64,000 nucleotides of DNA from Mytilus galloprovincialis (Eukaryota > Mollusca > Bivalvia > Mytilida > Mytilidae). Positions 1 to 11,138 of this stretch are shown in pieces (position 1 is the stretch's first letter; every line of letters starts with the position of its first letter). Location: positions 20,400,524-20,464,523 of the forward strand of contig NC_134845.1 of NCBI RefSeq assembly GCF_965363235.1, read 5' to 3'. A program made the translations under genes and the position numbers. The notes beneath the pieces were generated by a model. That model made no database searches, was not told the DNA's origin, and worked only from the letters and a program-made list of their open reading frames with translations.

Positions 1-300
1 CCCAGTAGTCAACACTTCGGTGTTGACATGAATATCAATAATGTGGTCATTTTTATAAATTTCCTGTTTACAAAACTTTGAATTTTTCGAAAAACTAAGG
101 TTTTTCTTATCCCAGGCATAGATTTCCTCAGCCGTATTTGCCACAACTTTTTGGAATCTTGGATCCTCAATGCTCGTCAACTTTGGACTTGTTTGACTTT
201 ATAAATATTTTGATATGAGAGTCACTGATGAGTCTTAAGTAGACAAAACGCGCGTCTGGCGTACTAAATTATAATTCTGGTACCTTTGATAATTATGTAC
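1..300 (-). repeat. R1 mussel repeat copy (GCGCGT family), with degenerate hammerhead
   Basis: This copy of the dispersed R1 family lies in reverse orientation and is followed by a second copy, so the first 650 bases are a tandem pair of about 350 bp units. The plus strand carries a hammerhead-like stretch at 219-262. The CTGATGA core (225-231) and stem II (232-244) are present, but the GAAA box reads AAAA (245-248), so the essential G12 is lost. The hairpin-like sequence TCAACACTTCGGTGTTGA marks the other end of the unit. Confidence 0.8.
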
Positions 301-351
301 ACTACTAGGTCGATGCCATTGCTGGTGGACGTTTCCTCCTCGAGGGTATCA

Positions 352-650
352 CCCGTCCAGAGTCAACACTTCGGCGTTGACATGAATATCAATAATGTGG
401 TCATTTTTATAAATTTCCTGTTTACAAAACTTTGAATTTTTCGAAAAACTAAGGATTTTCTTATCCCAGGCATACATTACCTTAGCCGTATTTTGCACAA
501 CAATTTGGAATTTTGAATGCTCAATGGTCTTCAACTTTGTACTTGTTTGACTTTATAAATATTTTGATATGCGAGTCACTGATGAGTCTTAAGTAGACGA
601 AACGCGCGTCTGGCGTACTAAATTATAATTATAGTACCTTTGATAACTAT
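352..650 (-). repeat. R1 mussel repeat copy 2
   Basis: This is the second unit of the tandem R1 pair. A short open frame on the minus strand (349-534) also recurs in the R1 copy at 5.2 kb. It is repeat-encoded and is not annotated as a gene. The plus strand carries a near-intact hammerhead ribozyme, listed separately. Confidence 0.8.
575..616 (+). ncRNA. Type I hammerhead ribozyme motif, near-intact
   Basis: The catalytic core is complete: CTGATGA at 579-585, stem II GTCTTAAGTAGAC at 586-598, GAAA at 599-602, stem III palindrome A-CGCGCG-T, and a GTC cleavage site ending at 610. Stem I pairs GTCA (575-578) with TGGC (611-614). The next pair, A574/G615, is a mismatch relative to the consensus copies, so stem I is short. 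A helix III this small probably needs a dimer for activity, which is known for some metazoan hammerheads. Confidence 0.65.
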
Positions 651-770
651 TTTCCCTTCTTGTTTCAAAATAAGTGAAATGTAATTGTAACTGGTAGTAG
701 GGTCTTTTAATTTGAGATCGTTGGTCTATGAAAAATGAAATTAAGTCAGGTCAAAGGTTAAAGTCATATT

Positions 771-903
771 TTAAATTTTGATTTTGGATTATTTTCACTT
801 CTTTTCAAAAGCCGTTTAAGATACCGACAACATATTAACATATTTGATTTTGGATTTGTTTCACTTCTTTGCAAACACCGTTTAAGATACCGACAACATA
901 TTT
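771..903. repeat. Tandem duplication, about 66 bp unit
   Basis: Two adjacent diverged copies each run from TTTGATTTTGGATT to TAAGATACCGACAACATATT. There is no coding content. From here to the first recognised exon at 1892 I see only AT-rich sequence. Confidence 0.7.
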
Positions 904-1891
904 TTACTAAATCACTTACCATATATAATTAAGACCTCGGATCTTTTTAATTTAGGGTTTTGCTTTATGTCCTTGATATTGAGCTCAAAGTCATAGGAAA
1001 CTTTGACGTTCTAGACATGATAAAGCCATGAAACTTTTTGCATTATGTTGCAAGCCATTTGACCTCTGAAAAGCCAATCTGACGTCCCCTTCTGTAAACC
1101 AGAAGTGACTATTTGTTTGTACTAATTCAATATAAAAGTATATAGAACCATATATTTTTGGAATCAGTGTAAATTAAAAATTCAAATAATACCCGAAGTA
1201 ACAAATTATCTCCCTTATTTAATAAAAATTGTATAGAAACTATATACATTTGGAATCAGCGTACAATAAGATATTATTTTTAACAAATTTTAATAATTTC
1301 ATATCCAAATAGATCTTGATGGGTGGAAAGACCTTCAATTGATCTCTGAACGATTGCTTTTAATTATACTTGTTCTCTATGTCGCATCATCCTCTGTTCC
1401 TGAAACGTTTTGAAAACCTTTCTTACCCTTTGTCGTATCATGAAATCGTTAATACCATGTACAATATATTTCATTTGAATGATGTTACTTCACTGCCACC
1501 TTGTTTCTCTGCAAAAGGTTGTTATACATAGAGTCCGTTGACAATGGTTGATTGTCGATTATACTTATCTCACTGACGGTTGCTTCTGTTACATATTTTG
1601 TTCGAACATATCATTTCGTTTGTGTTGTTTCCAATCAGGACACTTACTCACTACTGCAACGTATTAAAATACGGAACAAAGATCAGCGCTTTAATTTATT
1701 TCTACATTTCAAATGCACGATGCCATCAAGAACAAACATGTTCATCTCATTTTAAGATCAAGACAGTATCTACACACCAATAATTTGGTTCAGAATGTTC
1801 AATGGTCGACTTAAAGATATGGGTATATTACCACAATATATTACTACATCTGTATGATGAGTTTATATATTACAATTGTATACATTTGTAG

Positions 1892-1998
1892 GGGAGACGA
1901 TACCTATCATATACCATTTTCGGATAAATTGAAGTACTTTGTGTGTATGAAGATTACAAAAGTATCTGATGATGTTCTATATTACTACCTACTGGCAG
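1892..1998 (+). CDS. Mucin-like membrane protein, ectodomain exon
   Basis: The acceptor is TTTGTAG and the donor GTAAGT. Only one frame is open, entering with one leftover base and leaving in phase 1. It reads GDDTYHIPFSDKLKYFVCMK and then continues to YYYLLAG. The domain is unrecognised. Confidence 0.65.
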
Positions 1999-4900
1999 GT
2001 AAGTTGGATTTATTACATGTAAAATTATGACATGCCAGAAAAAACCTAAAACAGAATTTGAACCTAAAGTATGATTATAGATAGGTACCAGGATTATAAT
2101 TCAATACACCAGACGCGCATTTCTTCTTCATAAAACTCATCTGTGACGTTCAGATCAAAATAGTTATGAAGCCAAACAAGTACAAAGTTGAAGAGCATTG
2201 AGGACCCAATACAAATACGGCTACGTTTATCTATTCCTGGGACAAAAACATCCTTAGTCTAAACAAGATACAAAACGAAAACCAACAAAGAAGAACTAAC
2301 AAGTACATGGAGGTTATCCTTAATGCTACAAATAACATCGAAGTGGGTTAACAAAGGGCGATATATACCTAGGAGATATAAGTCAAAAACATATGGACAT
2401 ATAAAGACAGAGAACACTAGAGACTTAAGGTAGATTCATGGTATACCGCCATCTTTGATTGTACAATTTTAGTACAAACCCTGACTAGTTATTTGGCCAA
2501 ATCTGCAAATTTGAAGACAGATTTGCAATTTAATGGTAAGACTGTTTATTTATATAAAAAAAATTTGGTGATTTATTGTATTATCCAAAATATTTAAACA
2601 AATGTCTTTTTTTTGGGGTTTTTAGAATCATTTATTCAAATGAGCCATTTAAGGGGAGATAACTCTTTCAGTAAAAAATTATACTGGTCTAATAGGGAAA
2701 TGTTTTATCTTTTACTTGTAGCAAGAAAACCAGTTCGGTGACACCATTTTTTCTTTTTATTTTCTAAAAACATAAAACCTTCCTTCTCACAATTTATTTC
2801 AAAATTCTATCTCATAGAATTTGTTTTCAGCACACAAAAGTGTTTTTTCATGAACAAACTAACCAAATTTAGGCAATTTTCAATGACTCATAGCTTGAAA
2901 AAAAAAAGCACGGTGACCCATACTTTTTATTATATTTTTGAAAAAAAGCATAGTAAAATCTTCATTTTGGCAAATTATAAGAAAATTCTGTCTCAAAAAG
3001 TATATACTTATGATCTACCTTAATCAAATCCAGCGGATCGATGATTTCTTAAAGGTGCTTTGGGAGGGTTAACAGATGCTTCTCCACTAAATATTTAAAA
3101 AAGAAGATGTCGAATGTTGGCCAATGAAAAAACTCTCCACAAGATCTGTTTATTAAGTTGTATAACGTTTGTCGTACGTTTTTCAATCTAAATATATTGA
3201 GACAAAAAATTATACTATTTGTCAACAAATGCTAAAAACTTTGTGCCTAAAGACTTTTGTCTTGAGCGTACACGTTTAGGGATTTCAAAAACAAATGTCA
3301 TTTGCGTTGAAATCATTATCATATGCTTTAATTTTACCAAAATGGCGACCAGAAGCCTGTATTTTTTAATGGATACATTCTGTTTGTTAATTCTAATTCA
3401 TGCATTATGTCATTTTAATTAATTTTAATGTGGTGGATTTTTGTTTTTGTTTTTTTTGTTATTGAATTTGATTTAAACACCATATTTAGGAATGACTTTA
3501 GATTTACCCTATCGTTATTAGACCGTGTATATTTACGCCAAACATTTTTCATTTTAAGCTGAACAAATAGATTTTGAAAATACCCTACAAATTTTAAAAT
3601 TAATTGGTTTGATAAATGTAACACACATCTGTTGAAGTCACTTCTGAAAAAATCATTTTCTTTATGAGAATTGAAATTTGTAATTTTCATGACATTACAT
3701 TATTTAATTTCACGAGGATAATATTAAAAGTAATGATAAGTTTGTCTTAAAAAGATTTCATCTTATCAACAGTTTGAATTAATTAAAACATTTGAATTTG
3801 CTTGTTTTAGAAAAGAAACAAATTTCAATCTCCTTCTTAAGGACAAAATATTGAAATTGCTAACCTTAAGTTGCATACATATTTAATGTTATCTAATGTT
3901 ATTCAATTATATACTCCATTGCTGTTTTGACTTATATGTATCATCGAAATAGCATGCTTTGACCAGCCTGTTTGTTACCATTAACTAATATCTTATGTAA
4001 AAAATGAGCGAAACTCCATCATACAAAATGAACTTCTAGCCCTTTTCAGCGAATGCTATGCACCTTTAATATGTTTGAGTTTTCAAATATTTAGTGTCGA
4101 TTGTACCTCATAAAGAAATTTACTATAGGAATGTAACATGTCTCTCCAACTGCTTGTATCCAAATTGATCCATGTCTATCCAAGAATAGACACTTTCACA
4201 GAAAATCTGAAGATCGACTTTGATAGAATTACATACAAATTATTTGGGAAAAAGTTCATTTGAGAATTTATATTGACCTAGCCGCTATAGCTAGTACAGT
4301 GTATCTAGATGATTTCGGAAGGATCAAATTATTCATTCGATGAAATGTAGTCATAACAGTCCAGTCACACACCGTTGAAACCACTATTTAAACAATCAAA
4401 TTGAAAATTATAGTTACATGACTGGTTACACGACTGGTTACACGACTGGTTACATGACTGGTTACACGACTGGTTACATGACTGGTTACACGACTGGTTA
4501 CATGACTGGTTACACGACTGGTTACATGACTGGTTACACGACTGGTTACATGACTGGTTACACGACTGATCATTATGTGTTGTTTACAGGCATTACAAAT
4601 AATCCTAGAAATTACTATTCAATTTTATTTTTTTAGACATAAACAGTGTTGCAGATAATGAAAGAATTTACACACCCAACCCAGCACCAGATGTCAGCAC
4701 TTCTCCGACATGTAATTACTGTCAGTTTCATTCGCCAATACCTGACAGCGATTTTCGGGAACTACGAAAATTAGGTATGGCGTTATATATCTAAACTTTT
4801 ATATATAAAAAAAACTTCGATCTATAAAAAAACAAATCAATTCATTACTTTTTTAGCTGAGTGGTTCTATATGCTTTAATCCCTTATTCTGTTTTACTAA

Positions 4901-7013
4901 TTTTGAAATACTAATACGTTTAAAATTGCATGTTATCAAAATTTAATTTTGTATACTGTCAAAGAGAGTCAATATCCGTCCAGCTGAGTTGAGTTTTAAT
5001 TTTGAAGTTTCTCTGAATATGGGACATGATATCATAAATTTTTTCGAACATCTGTGCTTAGTTATCAAAGGTACCAGGATTATAATTTAGTACGCCAGAC
5101 GCGCGTTTCGTCTACATAAGACTCATCAGTGACGCTCATATCAAAATATTTATAAAGCCAAACACGTACAAAGTTGAAGAGCATTGAGGATCCAAAATTT
5201 CAAAAAAATGGGCCAAATACAGCTAAGGTAATCTATGCCTGGGATGAGAAAATCCTTAGTTTTTCGAAAAATTCAACGTTTTGTAAACAGGAAATTTATA
5301 AAAATGACCACATTATTGATATTCATGTCAACACCGAAATGTTGTTTATTGGGCTGGTGATACCCTCGGGGACGAAACGTCCATCAGCAGTGGCATCGAC
5401 CCAGTGATGTAAATTGTTATCAAAGGTACTAGGATTATAATTTAGTACTCCAGACGCGCCTGGTAGTAGAATAATACTTTCAAATGACAATCATATTCTT
5501 TTTAAGGAACAAGTGAGACAATAATATCTACCCCCGTCCTTTGTTTACCATGTGAAGCAACGTGTGAGGAGACTTCTACTTTAAAACATTCGTCATTACT
5601 TCAAACAACAACGGAACTATCATCTCCTGGAAAAACATTTTCACATACAACAGACATAATAACACAGTCTACAACAGGAGAAACATCATCAAGCGATATA
5701 CAACAGACATCAATAGATTTATCAAAATTACAAACAAGCACGACAGCGGACAGACAGACAGAGGTATCGACAACTATAAAAACAACACAAACAGCATCAG
5801 TTACAGAGCAGAAAACATCTCAAACAACGTCAAAATTTACAACAAATATTGTGATATCAGACACTACAACAACAGACAGGATTTCAACATATAAACCAAC
5901 TACAACTACATCAGATATTTTCTTAACACCATCAAAAGTTGTAATTGCATCGAAAGATATCTTAACAACAACTGATAAGTCTATCTTGACAACACAGCAA
6001 GAAAAACTTACAACAACGGCTAAATCATCTGGAACAGGTAGGAATAGTTAGGGGACACTTATAGTTTTAATACTTGTGTTTTTAATCGTTTTTGAAATCA
6101 AAGGAACCAAAAGTGTCATATCCAAGTTCTTTATAAGAGAAATACTACGAATTTTGACAAAGTATGAAAAAAGATCAGTATACAAATCAACTACATGATT
6201 AACATAACATATTGGTTCAATACATGTAGGTCAATTTTGACAAAGTATGAAAAAAGATCAGTATACAAATCAACTACATGATCAACATAACATATTGGTT
6301 CAATAGGTCAAACTTAAAAGAATCATTCAAATTATGTACATAAATTTACGATGCAGAAGGTAACTGTTGATATATGTCAAAGAAATAAAAAATATGTCAA
6401 TTTCATATGGTTGTAAGTAGTTTTACTATTTTGTTCAAATAAACGACTACGATCTTTTTATTTACATTCTCTAGTCGTATTTCAAACTATTTTTTTAATA
6501 TAACAAAAGTATCTTGCTACTGTTGGAAGACTTTCATGCAATATACATTTTTCTTGTCAAGTTTGTCACGTTCTGTCACGTGAAACAGAAATAAATCAAG
6601 TATTAAAGAACTTATTCATCATTTATAAAATTTGCGATAATAGATACGAACAAATGTTACATGTAGTATGGCAAAAACTGGTGTTTCTTTTGGTCTGTTT
6701 CTCATATATATTCAAAATGCAATCCATTTTAAAAGAAAACTGCCATAAACTTCGTTATAATGTTCATGGTGGTATAAATCTTATTTGTATTGCAGGATCG
6801 ATAGTTGACAACAAAACTGAAGGACTAACCGAATCCAGCATTTTACTCATAACAGCAAGCAGTATATCTGGTGTTTTGTTAGGTCTAGCTATTATAACTA
6901 TAGCTTTATGTTTAATTCGCAATAAAACGAATATAATGAAAGGTCATACGGCCCAACAGCATCATCATCGTCACCATAGAGACAGAACTCGGGACTATTT
7001 CAATCCACTTTGA
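1892..7013 (+). CDS. Mucin-like type I transmembrane protein, 3' part of gene (4 exons)
   Basis: Four exons join in frame at 1892-1998, 4637-4774, 5507-6037 and 6796-7013, each flanked by AG and GT. The three internal junctions are all phase 1. Exon 1892 starts with the third base of a codon, so at least one upstream exon with the start and signal peptide is missing. The order is: a short Cys-containing ectodomain with no family I recognise; a segment with a CNYC motif; about 175 residues rich in Thr and Ser, typical of an O-glycosylated mucin stalk; then one hydrophobic span (ILLITASSISGVLLGLAIIT, running into IALCL), a basic stop-transfer stretch and a short His/Arg-rich tail ending TRDYFNPL. 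It is most likely a cell-surface protein. Partner and role are unknown. Introns hold an R1 repeat, a TTAA-bounded MITE and a 12-bp minisatellite. Confidence 0.75.
2083..2350 (+). repeat. R1 repeat, degenerate
   Basis: This diverged R1 copy lies in the intron. The hammerhead on the minus strand reads CAGATGA instead of CTGATGA, so U4 is lost and it should be dead. Confidence 0.7.
2425..3023. mobile_element. TTAA-bounded MITE
   Basis: The stretch starts TTAAGGTAGATTCATGGTAT and ends ATACTTATGATCTACCTTAA. These ends are imperfect inverted repeats of about 20 bp with TTAA at both ends. It is about 600 bp, AT-rich and has no open frame. TTAA targets are typical of piggyBac-type elements, so a non-autonomous relative is plausible. 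Confidence 0.6.
3096..3155 (+). repeat. R2 repeat remnant
   Basis: This short diverged piece matches the start of the R2 family (AAGAAGATGT, then GCCAATGA and CTCCACAAGA). The remaining intron sequence up to 4412 shows nothing I can name. Confidence 0.5.
4413..4568. repeat. 12-bp minisatellite, 13 units
   Basis: Thirteen exact-length copies of GTTACAYGACTG are present. After the first three units, ATG and ACG versions alternate strictly, giving a 24-bp higher-order unit. Open frames on both strands (MTGYTTGY and SRVTSHVT type) are by-products of the 12-bp period. It sits 68 bases before the 4637 exon, inside the intron. Confidence 0.95.
4637..4774 (+). CDS. Mucin-like membrane protein, CNYC exon
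   Basis: The acceptor is TTTTTTAG and the donor GTATGG, phase 1 to phase 1. It encodes DINSVADNERIYTPNPAPDV followed by a CNYC motif and an acidic/basic end (DFRELRKL). Confidence 0.7.
5063..5470 (+). repeat. R1 repeat, long copy plus partial second start
   Basis: A well-preserved R1 copy starts at GTTATCAAAGGTACCAGGAT. A partial new copy starts at 5418. The plus-strand frame 5174-5407 matches the open frame of the first copies and is repeat-encoded. Confidence 0.85.
5092..5135 (-). ncRNA. Type I hammerhead ribozyme, intact consensus
   Basis: On the minus strand, stem I GCGTCA pairs with TGGCGT (allowing G-U pairs). Next come the CTGATGA core, stem II GTCTTATGTAGAC, the GAAA box, the palindromic mini stem III ACGCGCGT, and C17. 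Cleavage is expected after GTC, before TGGCGT. All core bases of the hammerhead family are present. It lies in an intron of the mucin-like gene, antisense to it. Confidence 0.75.
5507..6037 (+). CDS. Mucin-like stalk exon (Thr/Ser-rich)
   Basis: The acceptor is TTTAAG and the donor GTAGGA, phase 1 to phase 1, 176 whole codons. Near the start is a Cys cluster (VLCLPCEATCEE), then a long low-complexity Thr/Ser/Gln/Lys-rich region with many TTT runs, as in mucin stalks. Confidence 0.8.
6152..6309. repeat. Tandem duplication, about 80 bp
   Basis: Two near-identical copies of a block starting TTTTGACAAAGTATGAAAAA and ending TATTGGTTCAATA lie in the last intron of the mucin-like gene. Confidence 0.85.
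6796..7013 (+). CDS. Mucin-like membrane protein, transmembrane and tail exon
   Basis: The acceptor is TTGCAG and the entry is phase 1. It reads GSIVDNKTEGLTESS, a hydrophobic span, CLIRNKTNIMKG, then a HHHRHHRDRTR stretch, with TGA at 7011-7013. Confidence 0.8.
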
Positions 7014-7385
7014 GTGCGAACTTGTTGAGGACACATTGCATTTACAATCTGATGGAAGGCGTTTTTGAAAAAGACCAGGAATGTGGGCATTAATGAATAA
7101 TTTTATTTTATTTAGATGTAACACGTCTTTTGATTTGCTGACATCGTTTTGTTTATCCGCTCATAGACATTATTTTGTCATGTGACCGTGACGTCATCAA
7201 CTTTTTTTCACTATTTAGTCCTGTTTAAAATGGAGTTAAGGATTAAATTATAAAAAATGATTATTATATTTTTTCTGTCTATTCGAAATAACATAGAAAA
7301 TGTGGTGCACACTTTAAAATAACCCACGTTGTGGAGAGGGCTTACATAGGTTATGCCTGTACTCCAATCAAATTCAATTTATTTG

Positions 7386-7391
7386 AATAAA
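7386..7391 (+). promoter_or_regulatory. Candidate polyadenylation signal
   Basis: AATAAA lies 373 bases after the stop of the mucin-like gene. The sequence is AT-rich, so chance is not excluded. Confidence 0.3.
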
Positions 7392-8984
7392 ATATTGTTT
7401 AAACAAAAATAACACACTATGCTGGTTATTCAGTGTGCACTTCATTTTTTATGTTATTTATTCATAGACAGAAAAAATTGTTACAGTCATTCCTTATATA
7501 GTGATCAATATAAATGACAAATCTAATGTACAGCATTGTTCCTCTGTTGACAAATTAACATGTAACGAGGAAAATAATTCTAAACTAACGTTTTGAATGT
7601 AAATGATACTTTAATTCAATAATATTTAGATATGATAATAGGAATAAAAGAAACATAACGATTAATGATGAATGAGTAAAAACGACATTAAAATCGAAAA
7701 TGTGTAGACTATTTATATACAAACAATATTTAAGAATTTCATTTGTGCCAAATATGTTTATTAAATAAATTATCATTGTTATTCTTTGTTATTGATAAAC
7801 ATTATGGATCACATAGCATACGCACAGTGTAGATACTATTCTGTACGCTATCCGGAAGTCGCGATTTTCGAAGCGAGAACTTTTTGGATCACATTTTAAA
7901 TTTGATGGATATACTGAATTAAACGGTGAGATGTTCATCTGTACATTGCTTAATGATTAATTCAGCTGACATCGATATTCACAAATGGTTTATAATTAAA
8001 TTTAGCACATTCGTTATTCGTATCTTTGCCTTAATCAAGAGATTTTCTTGTGCATCACTAAGGAAAATCAATCGGTGAACCTAAACACAATCTTTTTGCA
8101 CCCTTACTGTACAAATTAACGTAAAAACCAGACTTAATTAACTAATGGTGATAAAAGTTCCAGCCAGATCTTTGAAGCCAGAAATAAGAAAATTACACTT
8201 GTTTGAATTTCTCACTGTACGATCAGTCTCGCTTGTATATTTTGAAACTGTATGATCAGTCTTTATTTCACTGTATTCGAGTGGTGATTTCAAGGTATTT
8301 ACGATACATTAGAAGGTGGCATTTTTCTAAATAACACAAATGTATTTCAATAAATTTACGTCCTGAAAACTTATCAAACATGTTTTAGCTTGATAGGTTG
8401 TACTCGACTGCCCACTCGACTTATGACATTAAGTATAAGGATATTTGAATGTTGCTAAAATAAGAGGAAGGTTTTTTGTTTATATAAGTTTCAGAAATGT
8501 CCTCCGTTATATTTAAAATTGTACAAACACTCAGATTTAATTGTTATATAAAAATGCATGTATTTACAAACATTCGAGGCCGTACTGTAGCCTATAATTG
8601 ATCACAGTTCCTTCACTTTGTTTTGGATGTATATCTGTCTCTTTCACACTCAATTGTACACCACTTTGTAAAGCGGTGGTTTATAGTGATAATGAAGTCC
8701 GTCTTTCCGTTCGTCCGTTGGACCGGTACAACATGTTTCGCTGGTTTTGTAAGCGCATCTCCCCATAAACCACTTAATATACATAGGGGTTTCCAGACAT
8801 TTTTAAATGGAGAGGGGGTCCAATCCAGGAGAAAAGAGGATTCCAAATATATGTTCCAATACAAATGCATTGATAGTTAAAAAAGGGTTTCAAAAAGCCG
8901 GATCCCATTTTTCTTGAATCCGTCACTGATATAACTATTAATTATTTTTTCTCGGATTCCGTATCATGAATGATAATATAAAAA

Positions 8985-9050
8985 AGAAGATGCGGTATGC
9001 TTGCCAATGAGACAACCGTCCACAAGAGACCAAAGAGCACAGACATTTCT
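8985..9050 (+). repeat. R2 repeat, 5' fragment
   Basis: AAAAAGAAGATGCGGTATGC is followed by TGCCAATGAGACAACC and CACAAGAGACCAAA, the start of the R2 family. Confidence 0.75.
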
Positions 9051-9355
9051 TAGGTACGAGTACAGTTATTTCATAGTGCATTTCTTTTAGACAATAAATG
9101 AAAATTAAAAAAATCCCACCTGCATTTTCTCAATAATATTTTTACAGTGTGTTGTACTACTTTTGGGACAAATTATATCAAAATTATAGAAAACTTCATC
9201 AGCTCTAACTCAAAATATGGACAATTTTATGTTAAGGGGGTCTTGAAATCTTTTGACAGCTTCCGAAGTGCTAATTTTTTTACCTTTTTCAGCTGGACCT
9301 AATCACTACTTTACATTAATATTTATGTCCCAAATTTTATTTAAAATGTCATTTC

Positions 9356-9370
9356 ACCCCCCCCCCCCCC
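9356..9370. repeat. Poly-C run
   Basis: An uninterrupted cytosine run of more than ten bases. It is simple sequence whose exact length may be unreliable. Confidence 0.8.
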
Positions 9371-9462
9371 TAACTTGCTATATGACGCATAAAACATGGA
9401 GAAATAAATTTGGAAGGGGTATAACAAAAATTGGCAAGTAACACACTGTGCACACTAAGGAC

Positions 9463-9640
9463 TATATTCGTGGACAACGAAAATCAAAGGACGATAACTG
9501 TGTACTCGGACCAAATATAGGTCACCATACGGCCTTCAACAATGAGCAAAGCCAATACCACAAAGTCAGCTATGAAAGGCCCCGAAATGACAATGTAAAA
9601 CAATTCAAACGAGAAAATTAATGGCCTTATTTATATAAAA
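9463..9640 (+). repeat. R2 repeat, middle part
   Basis: This copy contains the family's middle blocks: ATAGGTCACCATACGGCCTT, CAACAATGAGCAAAGCC, AGGCCCCGAAATGACAATGT and AACGAGAAAA-type sequence. Confidence 0.8.
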
Positions 9641-9689
9641 AAAGGAATGTATTTCAAATTTTATTAAAAATCTTTTATGTGGTTTCTTT

Positions 9690-10225
9690 ATATAAGATAC
9701 GGACTTGAACATTGCATTATATGGGGGCACCCATCAGGTATTTCCAACCGTGACCTCCAAAACCAATTGTTAAAGTTTTCTAAAATTGCTCCATTTTTTA
9801 TCAGTTAATGTATTTATGGACCTTCTATTTCGAATTTTTGGTAAACATATTTTTGATGTTTCTATATCTAAAATACGGACTTTGTCATAGCCTTATATTG
9901 GGCGTACCTATTTTGTATCCACAACTTCCTTCAGACACTTGTCATAACTTGATGAATCTTTTTCAGATTGATTCCTTATCATTTAATTCAATTGTGTACC
10001 TCTTATTTTGATTTTTCGAAAATTCAGCAGTTTTCTATTTCCATGATAAGGACTTTTCCACTACCTTATTAGGTGGTACCCATATATGCATTTACTATAC
10101 ACAACTTTCAAAAACTTACCATTATATTAATAAAACTTCCTCATATTCTTTATTAAATGATGCCCCTGTGCACCTATAATTTAGTTTTTTTGGTGGTTTA
10201 TTTTTTTCCAAAAACTATGGACTAT
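9690..10225. repeat. Degenerate tandem repeat, about 190 bp, 3 units
   Basis: Three diverged units each contain an 'ATACGGACTTT...CCTTATATTGGG...TACC...ACAACTT' skeleton (near 9695, 9873 and 10040). No coding potential is recognised. Confidence 0.5.
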
Positions 10226-11138
10226 AGAAGTGGCGGGGTATAATTTCGTTAATTCTTTCCTCAATACCTAAAGTTTTTAAACAAAGCTTTCTCTATATAT
10301 TTTTTGTAATTTTAAAAGAGACAAGCTTGATGTATGTTATCACCAATTGGTCAACGGCAGACGGTGTAAATAGTCTTTACAAATGTAATAGTTAAACAGA
10401 TAACTGCAACGACACACTAATACAAAGTCTACAAGCGATTCATGTATTGCTTTTTAGGCATTTGATTTTAAATAAGACTGACGGAACAAAAATATAACTA
10501 TTTTGCCGTCTACAAAAATCATCAGAAATATATTTGTATTGTCTGATGAAAGAAATTACACGTTATAGTTCCATGCATAGACAGTTCATAATATCACATA
10601 GACACGTATATACCTTTAAATTGCCGTTGGTTTTTTTCTTCAAAATCACGACTGGTCATACAGACAAAAAATCTGAAATCGCTTCTAGAATACAGTCAGT
10701 TTTAGACTGATCGTACAGTAATTTATTTTGGAATCCTCAAGGAAAACATATGTTTTATTTGAAATACGAACATTCTACTTAAATACGGTAAGAATATTGA
10801 AACAGTATATATTTAACTGTAAACTGATGCAAATATTTGCAATAAAAGATCATTTGCTTTGTACTACGAGAGAAAAATTGTCCATCGGTTTTACTTTTTT
10901 CTATGAAGTTGGTGTGATGAACACGTATATTTTATATTCTAATGCATGTTTTTGTTACAGTTACTCATATTTATGATGCTATACATACATTGAAGATGTG
11001 CAAAGCACTTTATAGATATAAGAGTAAACAAATGATGAAAAAAAGCTTCAAAACAAAACCGTTCTGTTAGCCAGTTGGAAATCCTCGCTTCGAAAATCGA
11101 GACTTCCAGATAGCGTACAGAATAGTATCTACACTGTG

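Larger units (their letters stand above)
7823..11138. mobile_element. Putative 3.3-kb non-autonomous DNA element with terminal inverted repeats
   Basis: Sequence 7823-7879 (starting CACAGTGTAGATACTATTCT) recurs as its reverse complement at 11083-11138 with few mismatches. A second inverted pair lies inside, CTGTACGATCAGTCT near 8215 and AGACTGATCGTACAG near 10706, at a similar distance from each end. I see no transposase frame. The interior holds R2 pieces, a poly-C run and degenerate tandem repeats. Confidence 0.55.

Noticed and set aside
1552-1783. Two overlapping plus frames upstream of the first mucin-like exon
   Set aside because: One could contain an exon after CCAATCAG, but no donor gives the phase needed to join 1892, so it is not included.
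4388-4636. Repetitive protein frames on both strands (TGYTTGYM and VTSRVTSH types)
   Set aside because: Both are produced by a 12-bp minisatellite whose unit has no stop in these frames. The sequence is intronic.
8613-8880. Overlapping 85-codon frames on both strands
   Set aside because: Complementary open frames over the same bases with no family similarity. The region is inside the putative transposable element.
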